A stretch of DNA of 64,000 bases from Pseudobutyrivibrio sp. (GTDB lineage Bacteria; Bacillota; Clostridia; Lachnospirales; Lachnospiraceae), in contig JAFYYR010000029.1 of assembly GCA_017557435.1 (NCBI GenBank), positions 62,001-126,000 on the forward strand, given 5' to 3'. A program made the position numbers and the translations under genes. Below, in pieces: positions 24,549-32,624 of this stretch. The notes beneath the pieces are model-generated. The model was not told the origin of the DNA. It did no database searches and saw only the letters and a program-made list of their open reading frames with translations. Position 1 is the first letter of the stretch; every line of letters starts with the position of its first letter.

Positions 24549-25310
24549 ATGTACATAAATACAAAAAAGCATTATCTTTCAAAATCTATATATATTTCTG
24601 CAGGAATAGGACTTTTAGCTCAAATCGTAAATGCGGTATCAAGATTCTTTTTTGATACAAAAGTTCCTGAGCCTGATATGCTCAATCAAGTGATTTTTAT
24701 TGTGAGCATGGTACTGCAGGTGATTGTTATTTTAGTTATCATTTTTGTGTTTAGTAATAATATTCGTAAGATGCGCCATATTGTTCGGTTGATGCAGGAT
24801 GATGAATCTGATGAGATGGCAATTTTGCAGAGAAAATATATACCAGATGATATATCTACTTTGAAGGCAGAAGCTATTTATCAGCTTTTGGAAATTTGGG
24901 TTTCGATTTTTGTCTTTGTACAAATAATGTCACTGGTTTCCAACTATGAATATAGGAGTCTCATTCGCAGATTATCAGAGCTGATACCACTTGATACTTA
25001 CGAGAATGCAGTGACTTTTTACGATATATATAATTCCACCCACGGGTTTAAATATATCGGCATGTTCGCCGCACTTATCATTGGAATATTTGTAACTGCC
25101 GTTTTCCTAAAGGATAGATTTTTAAAAATCGTTACTGTCAGCGTGACAGGTGTCTTTATGTTGGCATTTACTATTTTTCAAATGATTACTTTTGAAACGA
25201 ATTTCAAAATCATAAGTATTGTATGGACCTCCATTATTTATCATGGATTGGAAACCATAGGACTTATTTTATTTGCTATATATTTATCTAAGAATTACAA
25301 GGGCCTTTAA
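24549..25310 (+). CDS. Hypothetical multi-pass membrane protein
   Basis: A 253-residue protein I do not recognise. Six hydrophobic segments are apparent, near residues 12-32, 44-68, 110-130, 165-185, 190-212 and 225-247. A charged cytoplasmic-type loop (RHIVRLMQDDESDEMAILQRKYIPDD) follows the second. A TATACT hexamer at 24502 and AAAAGGGG before the ATG suggest its own promoter. An 8-bp inverted repeat (CCTTTTAG 24475-24482, CTAAAAGG 24530-24537) brackets that promoter. Its stop is directly followed by the decayed flavoprotein gene on the other strand. Confidence 0.75.
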   Translation: MYINTKKHYLSKSIYISAGIGLLAQIVNAVSRFFFDTKVPEPDMLNQVIFIVSMVLQVIVILVIIFVFSNNIRKMRHIVRLMQDDESDEMAILQRKYIPDDISTLKAEAIYQLLEIWVSIFVFVQIMSLVSNYEYRSLIRRLSELIPLDTYENAVTFYDIYNSTHGFKYIGMFAALIIGIFVTAVFLKDRFLKIVTVSVTGVFMLAFTIFQMITFETNFKIISIVWTSIIYHGLETIGLILFAIYLSKNYKGL

Positions 25311-25312
25311 AG

Positions 25313-25674
25313 CTACATTTTTGGCATATCAGAATGGAGCATTGGTGCAAGCATTTCTGTGAGACCATCTGTCTGAGTTGGGAATGCCCAAATTGTTCCC
25401 ATCATCATTTCCATGATCGGCTACCTGTACTGTGTGGCTGTCTACGAATTTTGCACTACCTCTTATAATTGTAAATCCGGCATTTGTAAGCATGCCAGTC
25501 ATAACATTTGCAAGTGGGTCAATAGACTTATGCTTATAGGCTATGAATTTTGGCCAGTCCATTTTAATATCAGCGGTAACACCAAGGTCTTTGTAGCGTT
25601 CTAAGGCTGATACAAGCTCTGCTGGACCATCTAAAAGTGCCTTGGCATCGCACATCGTAATCAAAATTTCCCAT
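25313..25674 (-). pseudogene. Remnant of a pyridine nucleotide-disulfide oxidoreductase with two deletions
   Basis: Three pieces of one flavoprotein reductase (dihydrolipoamide dehydrogenase/glutathione reductase family) lie in order on the minus strand. At 25674 an ATG behind AAGGAAGG encodes MGNFDYDV, the usual N-terminus, but the FAD GxGxxG and redox CxxxxC region that should follow is missing. In another frame comes AKALLDG...KMDWPKFIAYKHKSIDPL...RGSAKFVDSHTVQV, matching the region after the redox cysteines. The NAD domain is then missing. A third frame near the end encodes GTIWAFPTQTDGLTEMLAPML before a TAG at 25313-25315, like the family C-terminus. Read straight, the middle frame runs 25329-25664 as a false 111-residue ORF. 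Confidence 0.8.
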
Positions 25675-25964
25675 AAATAAATACCTTCCTTCCCCGAAGA
25701 ACATGTAAATTCAACATGTGCATAATTGGATTGTACACAACGAAAGTAACATCTGGGTATATAAAAGTCAATGAAATTACTATGAACATTATGTGTAGGT
25801 TTTTATGGATTTATTTGTAGGGAAATACCGTGGGGTTTTGAGATGTTTTCGTAGGCTTTTCACAATTATTGTTGCATAGTAGGGGAATTGTGTGTATTAT
25901 ACTATGTAGTACAGATAATACAGTTTGGCTGATTAAAAATAATTGTATTTAGAAAAGGGAAGAA
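25675..25964. promoter_or_regulatory. Non-coding stretch with promoter of the amidase gene
   Basis: This stretch is AT-rich and holds no gene that I can support. TTGCAT (25872-25877) and TATTAT (25895-25900) with 17-base spacing form a plausible promoter for the amidase gene, whose ribosome site AAAAGGGAAG lies before 25965. A short inverted repeat ACATG/CATGT occurs just upstream of the pseudogene's ribosome site. Confidence 0.5.
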
Positions 25965-26639
25965 ATGGATAGAAGTTCAAGATATTACGACTACAATGAT
26001 GACTATTATAGACGCCGGAGGATTGCTGCTAGAAGAAAGCGTAGACGCCGTAGAAGATTATTAATTTTAACACTTGAGTTTTTGATTTTAGTAGGATTTG
26101 GATTTTTAGGATTAAAGCTTTTTGCCCCAGATAAAAAAGTAGATAGACTAGAGGTGGCAAAGGAATCTGAGATACCTGATTGGATTACAGTTGATTTGAT
26201 TGACGAGGGTAATCCTTCTAGAACAGGCTTGCCACTGGATGGCGTCAACAATATAGTAGTTCACTATGTGGGCAATCCAGGCACCACTGCAGAGCAGAAT
26301 CGCAATTTCTATAATCAAGAGGATTCTGATGTATGCTCTCATTTTGTTGTAGGAACGGACGGAACTATTATTATGTGCGTTCCTCTCGATGAGCGTTCAT
26401 CTGCCAGCAATGACAGAAATCACGACACTATTTCTATAGAGGTATGTCATCCTAGAGTGGATGGAGAGTTTACCGAGGAGTCATACGATGCCCTTATAAA
26501 GCTTTGTGATTGGCTTTTAGATGAGTTCCATATGGAACCTGATGATGTAATAAGACACTATGATGTTACAGGCAAGGAGTGTCCACTTTATTTTGTGGTA
26601 CATCCAGAAGCTTGGGAGAAATTCAAAGAGGATTTGTAG
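25965..26639 (+). CDS. N-acetylmuramoyl-L-alanine amidase (Amidase_2/PGRP fold), membrane-anchored
   Basis: A 224-residue peptidoglycan amidase. The N-terminus is very basic (YYRRRRIAARRKRRRRRRL) and leads into one transmembrane helix (~residues 32-50), so the enzyme faces outward while anchored. The catalytic domain has zinc ligands in NIVVHYVGNPG (His), SIEVCHP (His) and HYDVTGKECP (Cys), plus CSHFVVGTDGTIIM. The fold is that of T7 lysozyme/XlyA amidases. Unlike phage lysins it has no binding repeats. It probably acts in cell-wall turnover, and the J-domain gene follows closely. Confidence 0.9.
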   Translation: MDRSSRYYDYNDDYYRRRRIAARRKRRRRRRLLILTLEFLILVGFGFLGLKLFAPDKKVDRLEVAKESEIPDWITVDLIDEGNPSRTGLPLDGVNNIVVHYVGNPGTTAEQNRNFYNQEDSDVCSHFVVGTDGTIIMCVPLDERSSASNDRNHDTISIEVCHPRVDGEFTEESYDALIKLCDWLLDEFHMEPDDVIRHYDVTGKECPLYFVVHPEAWEKFKEDL

Positions 26640-26683
26640 TATAATCTTCATTGATAGTAAACTGATCTACAAGGAAGATATCA

Positions 26684-27601
26684 ATGAACAAATCCCAGGC
26701 ACGCAAGATTCTTGGACTAGATGGTTCGGAGAATGAGCGAGAAGTAAAAAAGAAATATCGCAAGCTTATGCATGACCATCATCCAGATAGCAGTGGCACT
26801 GCAGATGGGCAGATGGCGGCTAAGATAAATACAGCCTACGAGCTTATTATGAAAGGCTTTGAGAGTGGGGCTGTGGTGGCTTCTGGCAAAAGCAAGAAGC
26901 CTAAAAAGAAAAATTGGAATGCAAAAGAAAACAAGAATGCATACTGTGTTAGGCCTATTTTTCATGAGGTGGAGTCATTTGATGGAGAAAGCATTGGCAC
27001 CATCGAAATCGCCCGTGGCAAATATGTCTGGACCAGAGATGAGGAGTTTTCTTTATTTTTAAAAAGTCTATATGAGACCAGCAAGGAGTTGCTTGATAAC
27101 GCTAGACCTTCATTATTCTTTCAGGTGCCTGATGTAATTAAGCAAAAGTACTTGGCTGACCTGACCTATCTTTTGACAGGTCAGTTTATTGACAGCACAC
27201 TTACCTTAAAGGAACTGGGCGTAATGGATATTGACGCCTATAAGATTGCTGCCATGGTTGAGTTAAGCCCTAATGCAGCCATCCCTAAGGTTGGGACCGT
27301 GCTTTATCCTGCTGGTATTTCTAATCATCGACTGTATCTTAGAAACAGAGGAGGAGAAATTCTAGGTTACCTCAGTTTCAAGGATGACAGACTCTATTAT
27401 GTTATAATTCCCCTATTAGAGCAAAAGCAGGCTCAAGTAAAAATGGTAGTTGATGACAAGTCACTTAAGTCTAGAACTAGGAAAAGATATGTGGATTTGG
27501 ACCTTTGGATTAGGCTTATTGATGTTAAGACATCGGCAGTAGAAAACACTAATCTTAAAATAGATGAGTTGCTGAAAAAGTACGGAAAAGAAGGCTTATG
27601 A
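26684..27601 (+). CDS. J-domain protein with unknown C-terminal region
   Basis: A 305-residue protein. The N-terminal J-domain (residues ~1-60) has the essential HPD in KLMHDHHPDSSG and should stimulate a DnaK. A basic linker follows (SGKSKKPKKKNWNAKENKN). The remaining ~220 residues lack the Gly/Phe region, zinc finger and substrate domains of DnaJ and match nothing that I recognise. It is a specialised co-chaperone rather than the general DnaJ expected beyond the dnaK at the window end. It starts 44 bases after the amidase, probably in one transcript. Confidence 0.8.
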   Translation: MNKSQARKILGLDGSENEREVKKKYRKLMHDHHPDSSGTADGQMAAKINTAYELIMKGFESGAVVASGKSKKPKKKNWNAKENKNAYCVRPIFHEVESFDGESIGTIEIARGKYVWTRDEEFSLFLKSLYETSKELLDNARPSLFFQVPDVIKQKYLADLTYLLTGQFIDSTLTLKELGVMDIDAYKIAAMVELSPNAAIPKVGTVLYPAGISNHRLYLRNRGGEILGYLSFKDDRLYYVIIPLLEQKQAQVKMVVDDKSLKSRTRKRYVDLDLWIRLIDVKTSAVENTNLKIDELLKKYGKEGL

Positions 27602-27673
27602 TTTTAGGCTTGTGCTTACGTTAATAATAGAGTAGCTTTGTAGTTAAGAATTTTAGAAAATTGGTATTTTAGG

Positions 27674-28177
27674 GTGAGAGAAAGAATTTCATTTAGGGAA
27701 ATAGAAAAAGCTGACGATGAGAGGCTTGCTAGAATTATTAGAGACAATCTAGAAGCATATCATCTTGATATTCCAGGTACAGCTTATTTTGATGAGAGTT
27801 TAGCTCATCTCAGTGAGTATTACCGAGGGGCCTTAGATAGAAAGTATTTTGTGGTTGAGATTGATGGCAAAGTTGTCGGAGGCGTTGGCTTTCAGCAGCT
27901 TGATTTCATGGATAATACAGCAGAGCTGCAGAAGCTATACTTGTGCGATGATGTTAAGGGCTATGGCATATCTTATGAGATGATGAAGTATATAGAGGCT
28001 AGGGCATTTGAGATGGGATTTACCCAGATGTATCTTGAAACACATTCTAATCTGGTGCCTGCCATGCATCTCTACGAAAAGTGCGGCTATCATCTCATTG
28101 AAAAGCCGGCGGAGGTGGTACACAGCGCCATGGATAGGTTCTATCTGAAAAAGCTACTGTCTGTAGCGGGAAAATAG
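27674..28177 (+). CDS. GNAT family N-acetyltransferase
   Basis: A 167-residue acetyl-CoA-dependent acetyltransferase. The central strand FVVEIDGKVVGGVGFQQL and motif A (ELQKLYLCDDVKGYGISYEMMKYIEARAFEMGFTQMYLETHS) are clear, although the usual RGxG acetyl-CoA loop is KGYG. The GTG at 27674 has a poor ribosome site, so the start is uncertain. The last seven codons lie inside the first unit of the 52-bp hairpin repeat, suggesting that the C-terminus was altered by that element. The substrate is unknown. Confidence 0.8.
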   Translation: MRERISFREIEKADDERLARIIRDNLEAYHLDIPGTAYFDESLAHLSEYYRGALDRKYFVVEIDGKVVGGVGFQQLDFMDNTAELQKLYLCDDVKGYGISYEMMKYIEARAFEMGFTQMYLETHSNLVPAMHLYEKCGYHLIEKPAEVVHSAMDRFYLKKLLSVAGK

Positions 28178-28346
28178 ATTTAGGCAGTAGGGATTTTCGG
28201 GAAAGTTACTGTCTGTGGAGGAAAATCGATTCTAAGCAGTAGAGATTTTGGACTAGGTTACTGCCTGTAGAGGAAAATTGAATTTAGACAGTAGAAATCT
28301 GAAAAATGGCTACTGCTTAGAACGAGAAAGTGAATCCAGGCAGTAA
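28155..28346. repeat. Four-unit 52-bp tandem repeat of imperfect hairpins
   Basis: TACTG-starting arms begin at 28155, 28207, 28259 and 28311, exactly 52 bases apart. Matching arms of the GGCAGTAG type end at 28190, 28242, 28294 and 28346. Each unit is thus a ~36-base hairpin plus a ~16-base linker (GATTTT-rich). Arms have diverged, with G-T pairs in several places (for example GTCT/AGGC). The array overlaps the acetyltransferase 3' end and fills the gap to the next gene. It is REP/MITE-like rather than a CRISPR, as there are no unique spacers. A half-arm copy is at 47467-47480. Confidence 0.8.
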
Positions 28347-28380
28347 TAGTTAAAAAGAAATGCTATTGGGAGAGGAGAAT

Positions 28381-28698
28381 ATGGATTTTAAAACTCTTGA
28401 AGAGAAAATCAAAGAATTAAATAGTATTAATCCCAATGCCAATAATGTAAGCTGGGAAAGATATATGAGTATATATCATTTGATTTATGATGCCCTTCTT
28501 GAAATGGAAAGCAAAGGGGTAATTGCTATTTCTCCCAAAGATAAAAGCCTTAGTTATTTAAAAGAACTGCTTATAAACGATGGGCCAGAGTTTTCCTATA
28601 CATTTGTATTTTGGAAACGATTTAGATTTTGGAAGAAGTACAAAATCGGTGTATGTGTTAGAGGATTACCTATATGCAAACCATTGACTGATGATTAA
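28381..28698 (+). CDS. Hypothetical protein, 105 residues
   Basis: I do not recognise it. It is charged and mostly helical at the N-terminus (MDFKTLEEKIKELNSINPN), then aromatic and basic (YTFVFWKRFRFWKKYK). AGAGGAG sits just before the ATG at 28381, a better start than the in-frame TTG-type codon at 28360. It lies directly after the tandem hairpin array and 22 bases before the SGNH gene, possibly cotranscribed with it. Confidence 0.6.
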   Translation: MDFKTLEEKIKELNSINPNANNVSWERYMSIYHLIYDALLEMESKGVIAISPKDKSLSYLKELLINDGPEFSYTFVFWKRFRFWKKYKIGVCVRGLPICKPLTDD

Positions 28699-28720
28699 TT
28701 AAAATTCTTAGGAGAATAAA

Positions 28721-29410
28721 ATGAAAATAATATTTATTGGAAATAGCCATACCTATATGAATGACATGCCACAGCTTCTTAGTGAGATGGTAGAGAATGT
28801 AACTAGCGAATCCTGTGAAGTTTTCATGCTGGCATATTCTGGAAGATCTTTGAAATGGCATATGGATGAGGAATATTTCTCTGAGAGATTTAACATATTA
28901 CATGGTAATTATGACTATTGTGTTATTCAGGAACAGGCTCACCCAATGCCAGAGGAGAGTGATACATTTATCTATGCTTCAAAGATAATTGAGCTTTGTA
29001 AAATAGCTAAGACAGTTCCTATAATATTTGAAACATGGGCCGAGAAAGCAAAGCCTGAAAATCAGCTAGAAATGAATAATAGATACAGAAAGCTAGCTAA
29101 GGAGCAGGATGTATTACTTGCACCAGTAGGTGAGGTTTGGAGTGCAGCAAGAGAAGAATTAGAGGCCAAATATGATGCAGATTTATATTATGTGGACGGT
29201 GCTCATGCATCAGCAATAGGTGATTATCTTGTTGCTACTGTTCTTACAAAGGTAATAACAGGTAAATTACCATCTTCTGATTTTGTTAAGACATTTGATT
29301 TTAGTTTGCCAAACGATGACTGGAATTCTGTTAAAGAAAATGTGGATGAGGAAATAATGTCAGTGCCACTTGATGTGGCAGCTACAATCAGGAAATATGT
29401 TTCTGAATAA
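28721..29410 (+). CDS. SGNH/GDSL-like hydrolase
   Basis: A 229-residue cytoplasmic protein with SGNH-fold marks: block I IIFIGNSHTYMNDMP carrying the nucleophile Ser within GNSHT, block III-like VIQEQ in the middle, and block V DGAHASAIGDYLVA with the Asp-x-x-His dyad. No signal peptide is present. Families with GNSHT starts include carbohydrate esterases and unknown lipases. The substrate cannot be assigned. GGAG precedes the ATG. Confidence 0.75.
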   Translation: MKIIFIGNSHTYMNDMPQLLSEMVENVTSESCEVFMLAYSGRSLKWHMDEEYFSERFNILHGNYDYCVIQEQAHPMPEESDTFIYASKIIELCKIAKTVPIIFETWAEKAKPENQLEMNNRYRKLAKEQDVLLAPVGEVWSAAREELEAKYDADLYYVDGAHASAIGDYLVATVLTKVITGKLPSSDFVKTFDFSLPNDDWNSVKENVDEEIMSVPLDVAATIRKYVSE

Positions 29411-29429
29411 ATGATAAGGGAGAGTTTAA

Positions 29430-29735
29430 ATGTCATACGAAAATCCTGGAAAATCCCCCCTCAGCAAGGAGCTATATAGCACACTAGTTGAGGATGGGTA
29501 TTCAATAGAGTTTGCCACTTTGATAACTGATAATCTAAATACTGACTTTACTGCCGGTAGGATGCTTGGATATTTGGCACATTATGACCATCTGCCAGAG
29601 GTGGAGATAGCAGACGAGATGCTTGCAATACTTTCAGACAGGAAGCAGATAATGGATAAGAAGGCGGCTGAAAGTTACAATGCTGCTTGGAACAATTATA
29701 GGCAGGCAGGGATATTTGATAATATTGATGAATAG
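29430..29735 (+). CDS. Hypothetical protein, 101 residues
   Basis: A small acidic, helix-rich protein I do not recognise (SKELYSTLVEDGYSIEFATLITDNLNTDF..., GYLAHYDHLPEVEIADEMLAILSDR). It follows the SGNH gene by 19 bases with AGGGAGAG before its ATG and ends at a strong terminator, so it closes that short operon. The length and pattern suggest a small helical regulator or binding partner, but nothing more can be said. Confidence 0.65.
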   Translation: MSYENPGKSPLSKELYSTLVEDGYSIEFATLITDNLNTDFTAGRMLGYLAHYDHLPEVEIADEMLAILSDRKQIMDKKAAESYNAAWNNYRQAGIFDNIDE

Positions 29736-29741
29736 TTTTTG

Positions 29742-29766
29742 GACCAGCTTAGGCTGGTCTTTTTCT
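29742..29766 (+). terminator. Rho-independent terminator
   Basis: GACCAGC-TTAG-GCTGGTC followed by TTTTTC, seven bases after the preceding stop. Confidence 0.9.
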
Positions 29767-29887
29767 TTGAATATATTCAAATGATAAATTTTGTGCATAA
29801 AATTACGATAAAGAGTTAGAAATACCTAACCTAAAGTAGTAATATGTAATTAGTTGATTATAAATAGAATTATGTGAGGAGAAATAC

Positions 29888-30574
29888 ATGAAAAAATTAT
29901 CATCTAAACAAAAGATATTAATGGGTTGTGTATCAATGATTCTTGCCATTATCGGTGATTATTTACTTGGATTTGGTACATTTAATGTATCTACAGCACC
30001 AGATGCTTATAGGGGAATTCAGTGGAATGTAATTGCAGATTGGAGACTGGCAGTTTCTTCTATTCTTGGATTTGTTTGTGCGCCAGTTTTTTATGTGGCA
30101 GTGGTTGAAGTACTTAAAGTAATGACTGAAAAGTATAATCTTGGGGAGTCAATTTTATTTAAGCTTTTTAAATATGCTAACTGGGCAGGAGTTTTTTATT
30201 TTGCTTTTATTCATATATGCATATGTATGTTGGTTGTAGTTTTTAATGCGGGAATGGGAGTGACAGGTGATGTAGTTAGTTCTGTTGATATGATGATTAG
30301 AGTCTTGAAGAGTATAGCAATTCCACTTTTAGCTGGATACATAATATGTGATTTGGGAGTCACTGTAGCTTGGATTGGAATGGTGCTAAAGGGGATGATT
30401 CCTGTAAAAAAGATACTTCTAATCTGTAACCCACTTATAATTGCTATCCTTGGAAATTTTGCTAATTATTTAGCAGATGGACTTGATTCCGGATTTGAAT
30501 CACTTGGTTGGCTGCTTATGTATTTGGTTTGTGCAGTGTTTTTAACCAAGGATAATGGAGAAAGGAAAAATTAA
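29888..30574 (+). CDS. Hypothetical multi-pass membrane protein, 228 residues
   Basis: Six or so hydrophobic helices are evident: near 10-30 (ILMGCVSMILAIIGDYLLGFG), 55-80, 100-125, 140-165, 165-190 and 205-222. A short loop (YRGIQWNVIADWRLAVSSILGFV) follows the first. The pattern GDYLLG...WRL is shared by a small family of uncharacterised Firmicutes membrane proteins. TGAGGAG precedes the ATG. The methyltransferase gene starts 16 bases later. Confidence 0.7.
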   Translation: MKKLSSKQKILMGCVSMILAIIGDYLLGFGTFNVSTAPDAYRGIQWNVIADWRLAVSSILGFVCAPVFYVAVVEVLKVMTEKYNLGESILFKLFKYANWAGVFYFAFIHICICMLVVVFNAGMGVTGDVVSSVDMMIRVLKSIAIPLLAGYIICDLGVTVAWIGMVLKGMIPVKKILLICNPLIIAILGNFANYLADGLDSGFESLGWLLMYLVCAVFLTKDNGERKN

Positions 30575-30589
30575 AGTGAGGATTTACAA

Positions 30590-31234
30590 ATGAAGACATC
30601 GAAGGAGTACAAGGATTTAACAATTAAGGAATTTACTAAGGCAGCAGATATCTATGAAACTGATAATGCTGGTATTTATGAAATGTGTAAGGATGACTAT
30701 CCTTATATTGCATCGGAGCTTGAAAAAGAAGATTATAATGATCTTTTGGATTGCGGTTGTGGTACAGGTCCTATGATATCTCTTTTATATGAGAATGATT
30801 CTAGTAAAAATTATACAGGGCTGGATATTACTCCGAAAATGATTGAGGTTGCTAAGAATAAGAATCTTGAAGGGGTTAACTGGGTTGTGGGAGATTGTGA
30901 GAATCTTCCTTTTGAAGAAAATAGTTTTGATGCAATTATTTGCTCAAATAGTTTTCATCATTATCCTAATCCACAGAAATTTTTCGATAGTGCAAAAAGG
31001 GTATTAAAACCAGGCGGAAGGCTTATTTTGCAGGATTACACAGCTTCTAAATTTGTTCTTTGGATTATGAATCATGCAGAGATGCCATTCGCTAATTTAA
31101 TGGGCCATGGAGATGTCAGTGCCTATTCATTAGATCAGGTTCAGCAGTTTTGTGATGTTGCAGATCTTAAAATTGAGAAGCTAAAACGAGAAAAGAAAAT
31201 GAGATTACATCTTGTAGCTCGAAAAAAGAGGTAG
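30590..31234 (+). CDS. Class I SAM-dependent methyltransferase
   Basis: A 214-residue methyltransferase of the UbiE/Methyltransf_11 type. Motif I is LLDCGCGTGPMISLL, motif II region YTGLDITPKMIEVAKNK, then VVGDCENLPFEENSFDAIICSNSFHHYPNPQK and LKPGGRLILQDY. There is no target domain, so the acceptor (small molecule, lipid or quinone) is open. It lies just behind a membrane protein gene in the same direction. A tiny ATG frame (31239-31283) after it looks like leftover sequence. Confidence 0.88.
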   Translation: MKTSKEYKDLTIKEFTKAADIYETDNAGIYEMCKDDYPYIASELEKEDYNDLLDCGCGTGPMISLLYENDSSKNYTGLDITPKMIEVAKNKNLEGVNWVVGDCENLPFEENSFDAIICSNSFHHYPNPQKFFDSAKRVLKPGGRLILQDYTASKFVLWIMNHAEMPFANLMGHGDVSAYSLDQVQQFCDVADLKIEKLKREKKMRLHLVARKKR

Positions 31235-31311
31235 AGATATGATGAACTGGATAGTTCCAGATAAGATGGCAGATCCAATTTAAAAAATATTAATATAACA
31301 AATCATAAGAG

Positions 31312-31345
31312 CCTCATGTAGTCTTTGGATTGCATGAGGTTTTAT
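31312..31345 (+). terminator. Rho-independent terminator
   Basis: CCTCATG (31312-31318) and CATGAGG (31333-31339) form the stem, followed by TTTTATT. It ends the membrane protein-methyltransferase transcript. Confidence 0.85.
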
Positions 31346-31455
31346 TAAGTAATTCTTAAATTAAAATATTGATATGGAAAAAATCTCTTCCATGGTTTAT
31401 AATAGTTGCACGCAATAGAATTAAACGCAACTATTATATTAATTGGAGGTGTAAC

Positions 31456-31746
31456 ATGTTAAAAGTAGTAGCAAGACTTACTATCAAAAAGGACAAAATC
31501 GATAATTTTAAGAAGTCTGCAGAGGACTTAATTAGAAAGTCAAATGCAGAGGAGGCTAATGTTTTCTATACATTAAATCAGAATGTAGAAGATGAGCAGA
31601 AATTTGCTTTTATTGAGTGCTGGAGAGATAGAGATGCTCTTAAGGCACATGAGGCAACAGAGCACTTTACAAAGACATTCCCTATTCTTGGAGAAATGAG
31701 TGAAGCTTCTGAACCTGTAGAGATTTTTAACGAGGTTGAGTATTAA
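31456..31746 (+). CDS. Antibiotic biosynthesis monooxygenase (ABM) domain protein
   Basis: A 96-residue single ABM domain (dimeric ferredoxin-like fold) related to YgiN-type quinol monooxygenases. Marks are MLKVVARLTIKKDKIDNFKKSAEDLI at the start, ANVFYTLNQN, FAFIECWRDRDALKAHEATEHF with the typical His pair, and VEIFNEVEY at the end. GGAGGT precedes the ATG at 31456. Flavodoxin-like and glutaredoxin-like genes follow at once, so it probably belongs to a small redox operon. Confidence 0.85.
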   Translation: MLKVVARLTIKKDKIDNFKKSAEDLIRKSNAEEANVFYTLNQNVEDEQKFAFIECWRDRDALKAHEATEHFTKTFPILGEMSEASEPVEIFNEVEY

Positions 31747-31759
31747 GAGGAGTTTCATT

Positions 31760-32167
31760 ATGAGCAATGTAAAGGTACGTTATTGTTCTAAGACTAAAAT
31801 GGGAAATACTAGAAGAATTGCTGATGCCATCGCTGAAGGAATTGGCGTCAGTGCAGTTAGTATTGATGAGGAGCCTTCACTTACCGAATATACGGATATT
31901 CTCTTTTTAGGTGGAGCACCTTATGCCAATATCATGGCTCCTGAGCTTAGAGAATATGCAGAATCTCTTAGCGGTGATAAAATTGGAAAAATAGTTTTAT
32001 TTACAACATCCAATTGGTCACAGAGAACTGTGGCAGCATTAAAGAAGATATTTGCCTCTAAAGGAATCAAGGTAGAGGATGAATATTTTTATGCTCACAT
32101 GCTTAGCATTGAAAAGAAAATTGATGCTGCAAAAGAATTTGGTAAGAAGTTTGCAGGCGAAATTTAG
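31760..32167 (+). CDS. Flavodoxin-like protein
   Basis: A 135-residue flavodoxin-fold protein. The FMN phosphate loop is SKTKMGNTRRIADAIAEGI (TxxxGNT-like), followed by YTDILFLGGAPYANIMAPELREY and GKIVLFTTSNWSQR. It is a little shorter than classical flavodoxins. AAGAGG precedes the ATG at 31760. It lies between the ABM monooxygenase and the glutaredoxin-like gene and may supply or accept electrons there. Confidence 0.8.
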   Translation: MSNVKVRYCSKTKMGNTRRIADAIAEGIGVSAVSIDEEPSLTEYTDILFLGGAPYANIMAPELREYAESLSGDKIGKIVLFTTSNWSQRTVAALKKIFASKGIKVEDEYFYAHMLSIEKKIDAAKEFGKKFAGEI

Positions 32168-32190
32168 GTTTTGTAAGTGAGGTATAGATT

Positions 32191-32502
32191 ATGATTAAAA
32201 TTTATGGAATGCCTACTTGTCCTTATTGTGATTATATTCATGAGCAGATTAAGGGCCGTGAAAATGAATTTGAGTATATAAATATTGGCGAAAATATTCG
32301 CAATATGGGGGCATTTACTAGACTTAGAGACACTAACCCTGTATTCGATCATTGCAAGGAAATTGGCGATGTGGGAATCCCTGCATTTGTTTTCGAAGAT
32401 GGTAGAGTATCTATTGACCCAGCTGATGCAGGGCTGATAGAATATGGTACGGCAGATGCCTGTTCAATAGAAGACCACAAAAGTGGCAGAAAAGGCTGCT
32501 AG
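32191..32502 (+). CDS. Glutaredoxin-like protein
   Basis: A 103-residue thioredoxin-fold protein with the dithiol active site MPTCPYCDYIHEQI at residues 8-14. The cis-Pro segment VGIPAFVFEDGRV is also present. The C-terminal tail carries extra cysteines (ADACSIEDHKSGRKGC) not found in standard glutaredoxins. It is the last gene of the redox trio, with a terminator behind it. Confidence 0.85.
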   Translation: MIKIYGMPTCPYCDYIHEQIKGRENEFEYINIGENIRNMGAFTRLRDTNPVFDHCKEIGDVGIPAFVFEDGRVSIDPADAGLIEYGTADACSIEDHKSGRKGC

Positions 32503-32529
32503 TCTTATATAATTAAATAATGATTGGCT

Positions 32530-32556
32530 AAAGCTCGCATTTTGCGAGCTTTATTT
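32530..32556 (+). terminator. Rho-independent terminator
   Basis: AAAGCTCGCA-TTT-TGCGAGCTTT (32530-32552), a 10-bp stem with ATTTAT following. Confidence 0.85.
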
Positions 32557-32624
32557 ATATACTATAATTTAGTACAGATATTAGAACGTAAGGAGTAGCG
32601 TATATATTTATTTGGGGTAATAGG

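Noticed and set aside
25329..25664. 111-residue minus-strand hypothetical gene
   Set aside because: It is the middle piece of a deleted flavoprotein gene. The true start and end of that gene are in other frames.
28155..28346. CRISPR-like array
   Set aside because: The period is regular but the linkers are similar to one another rather than unique, the units are themselves hairpins that diverge, and no cas genes are near.
31239..31283. 14-residue ORF after the methyltransferase
   Set aside because: It has no ribosome site and no recognisable family; it is likely leftover sequence before the terminator.
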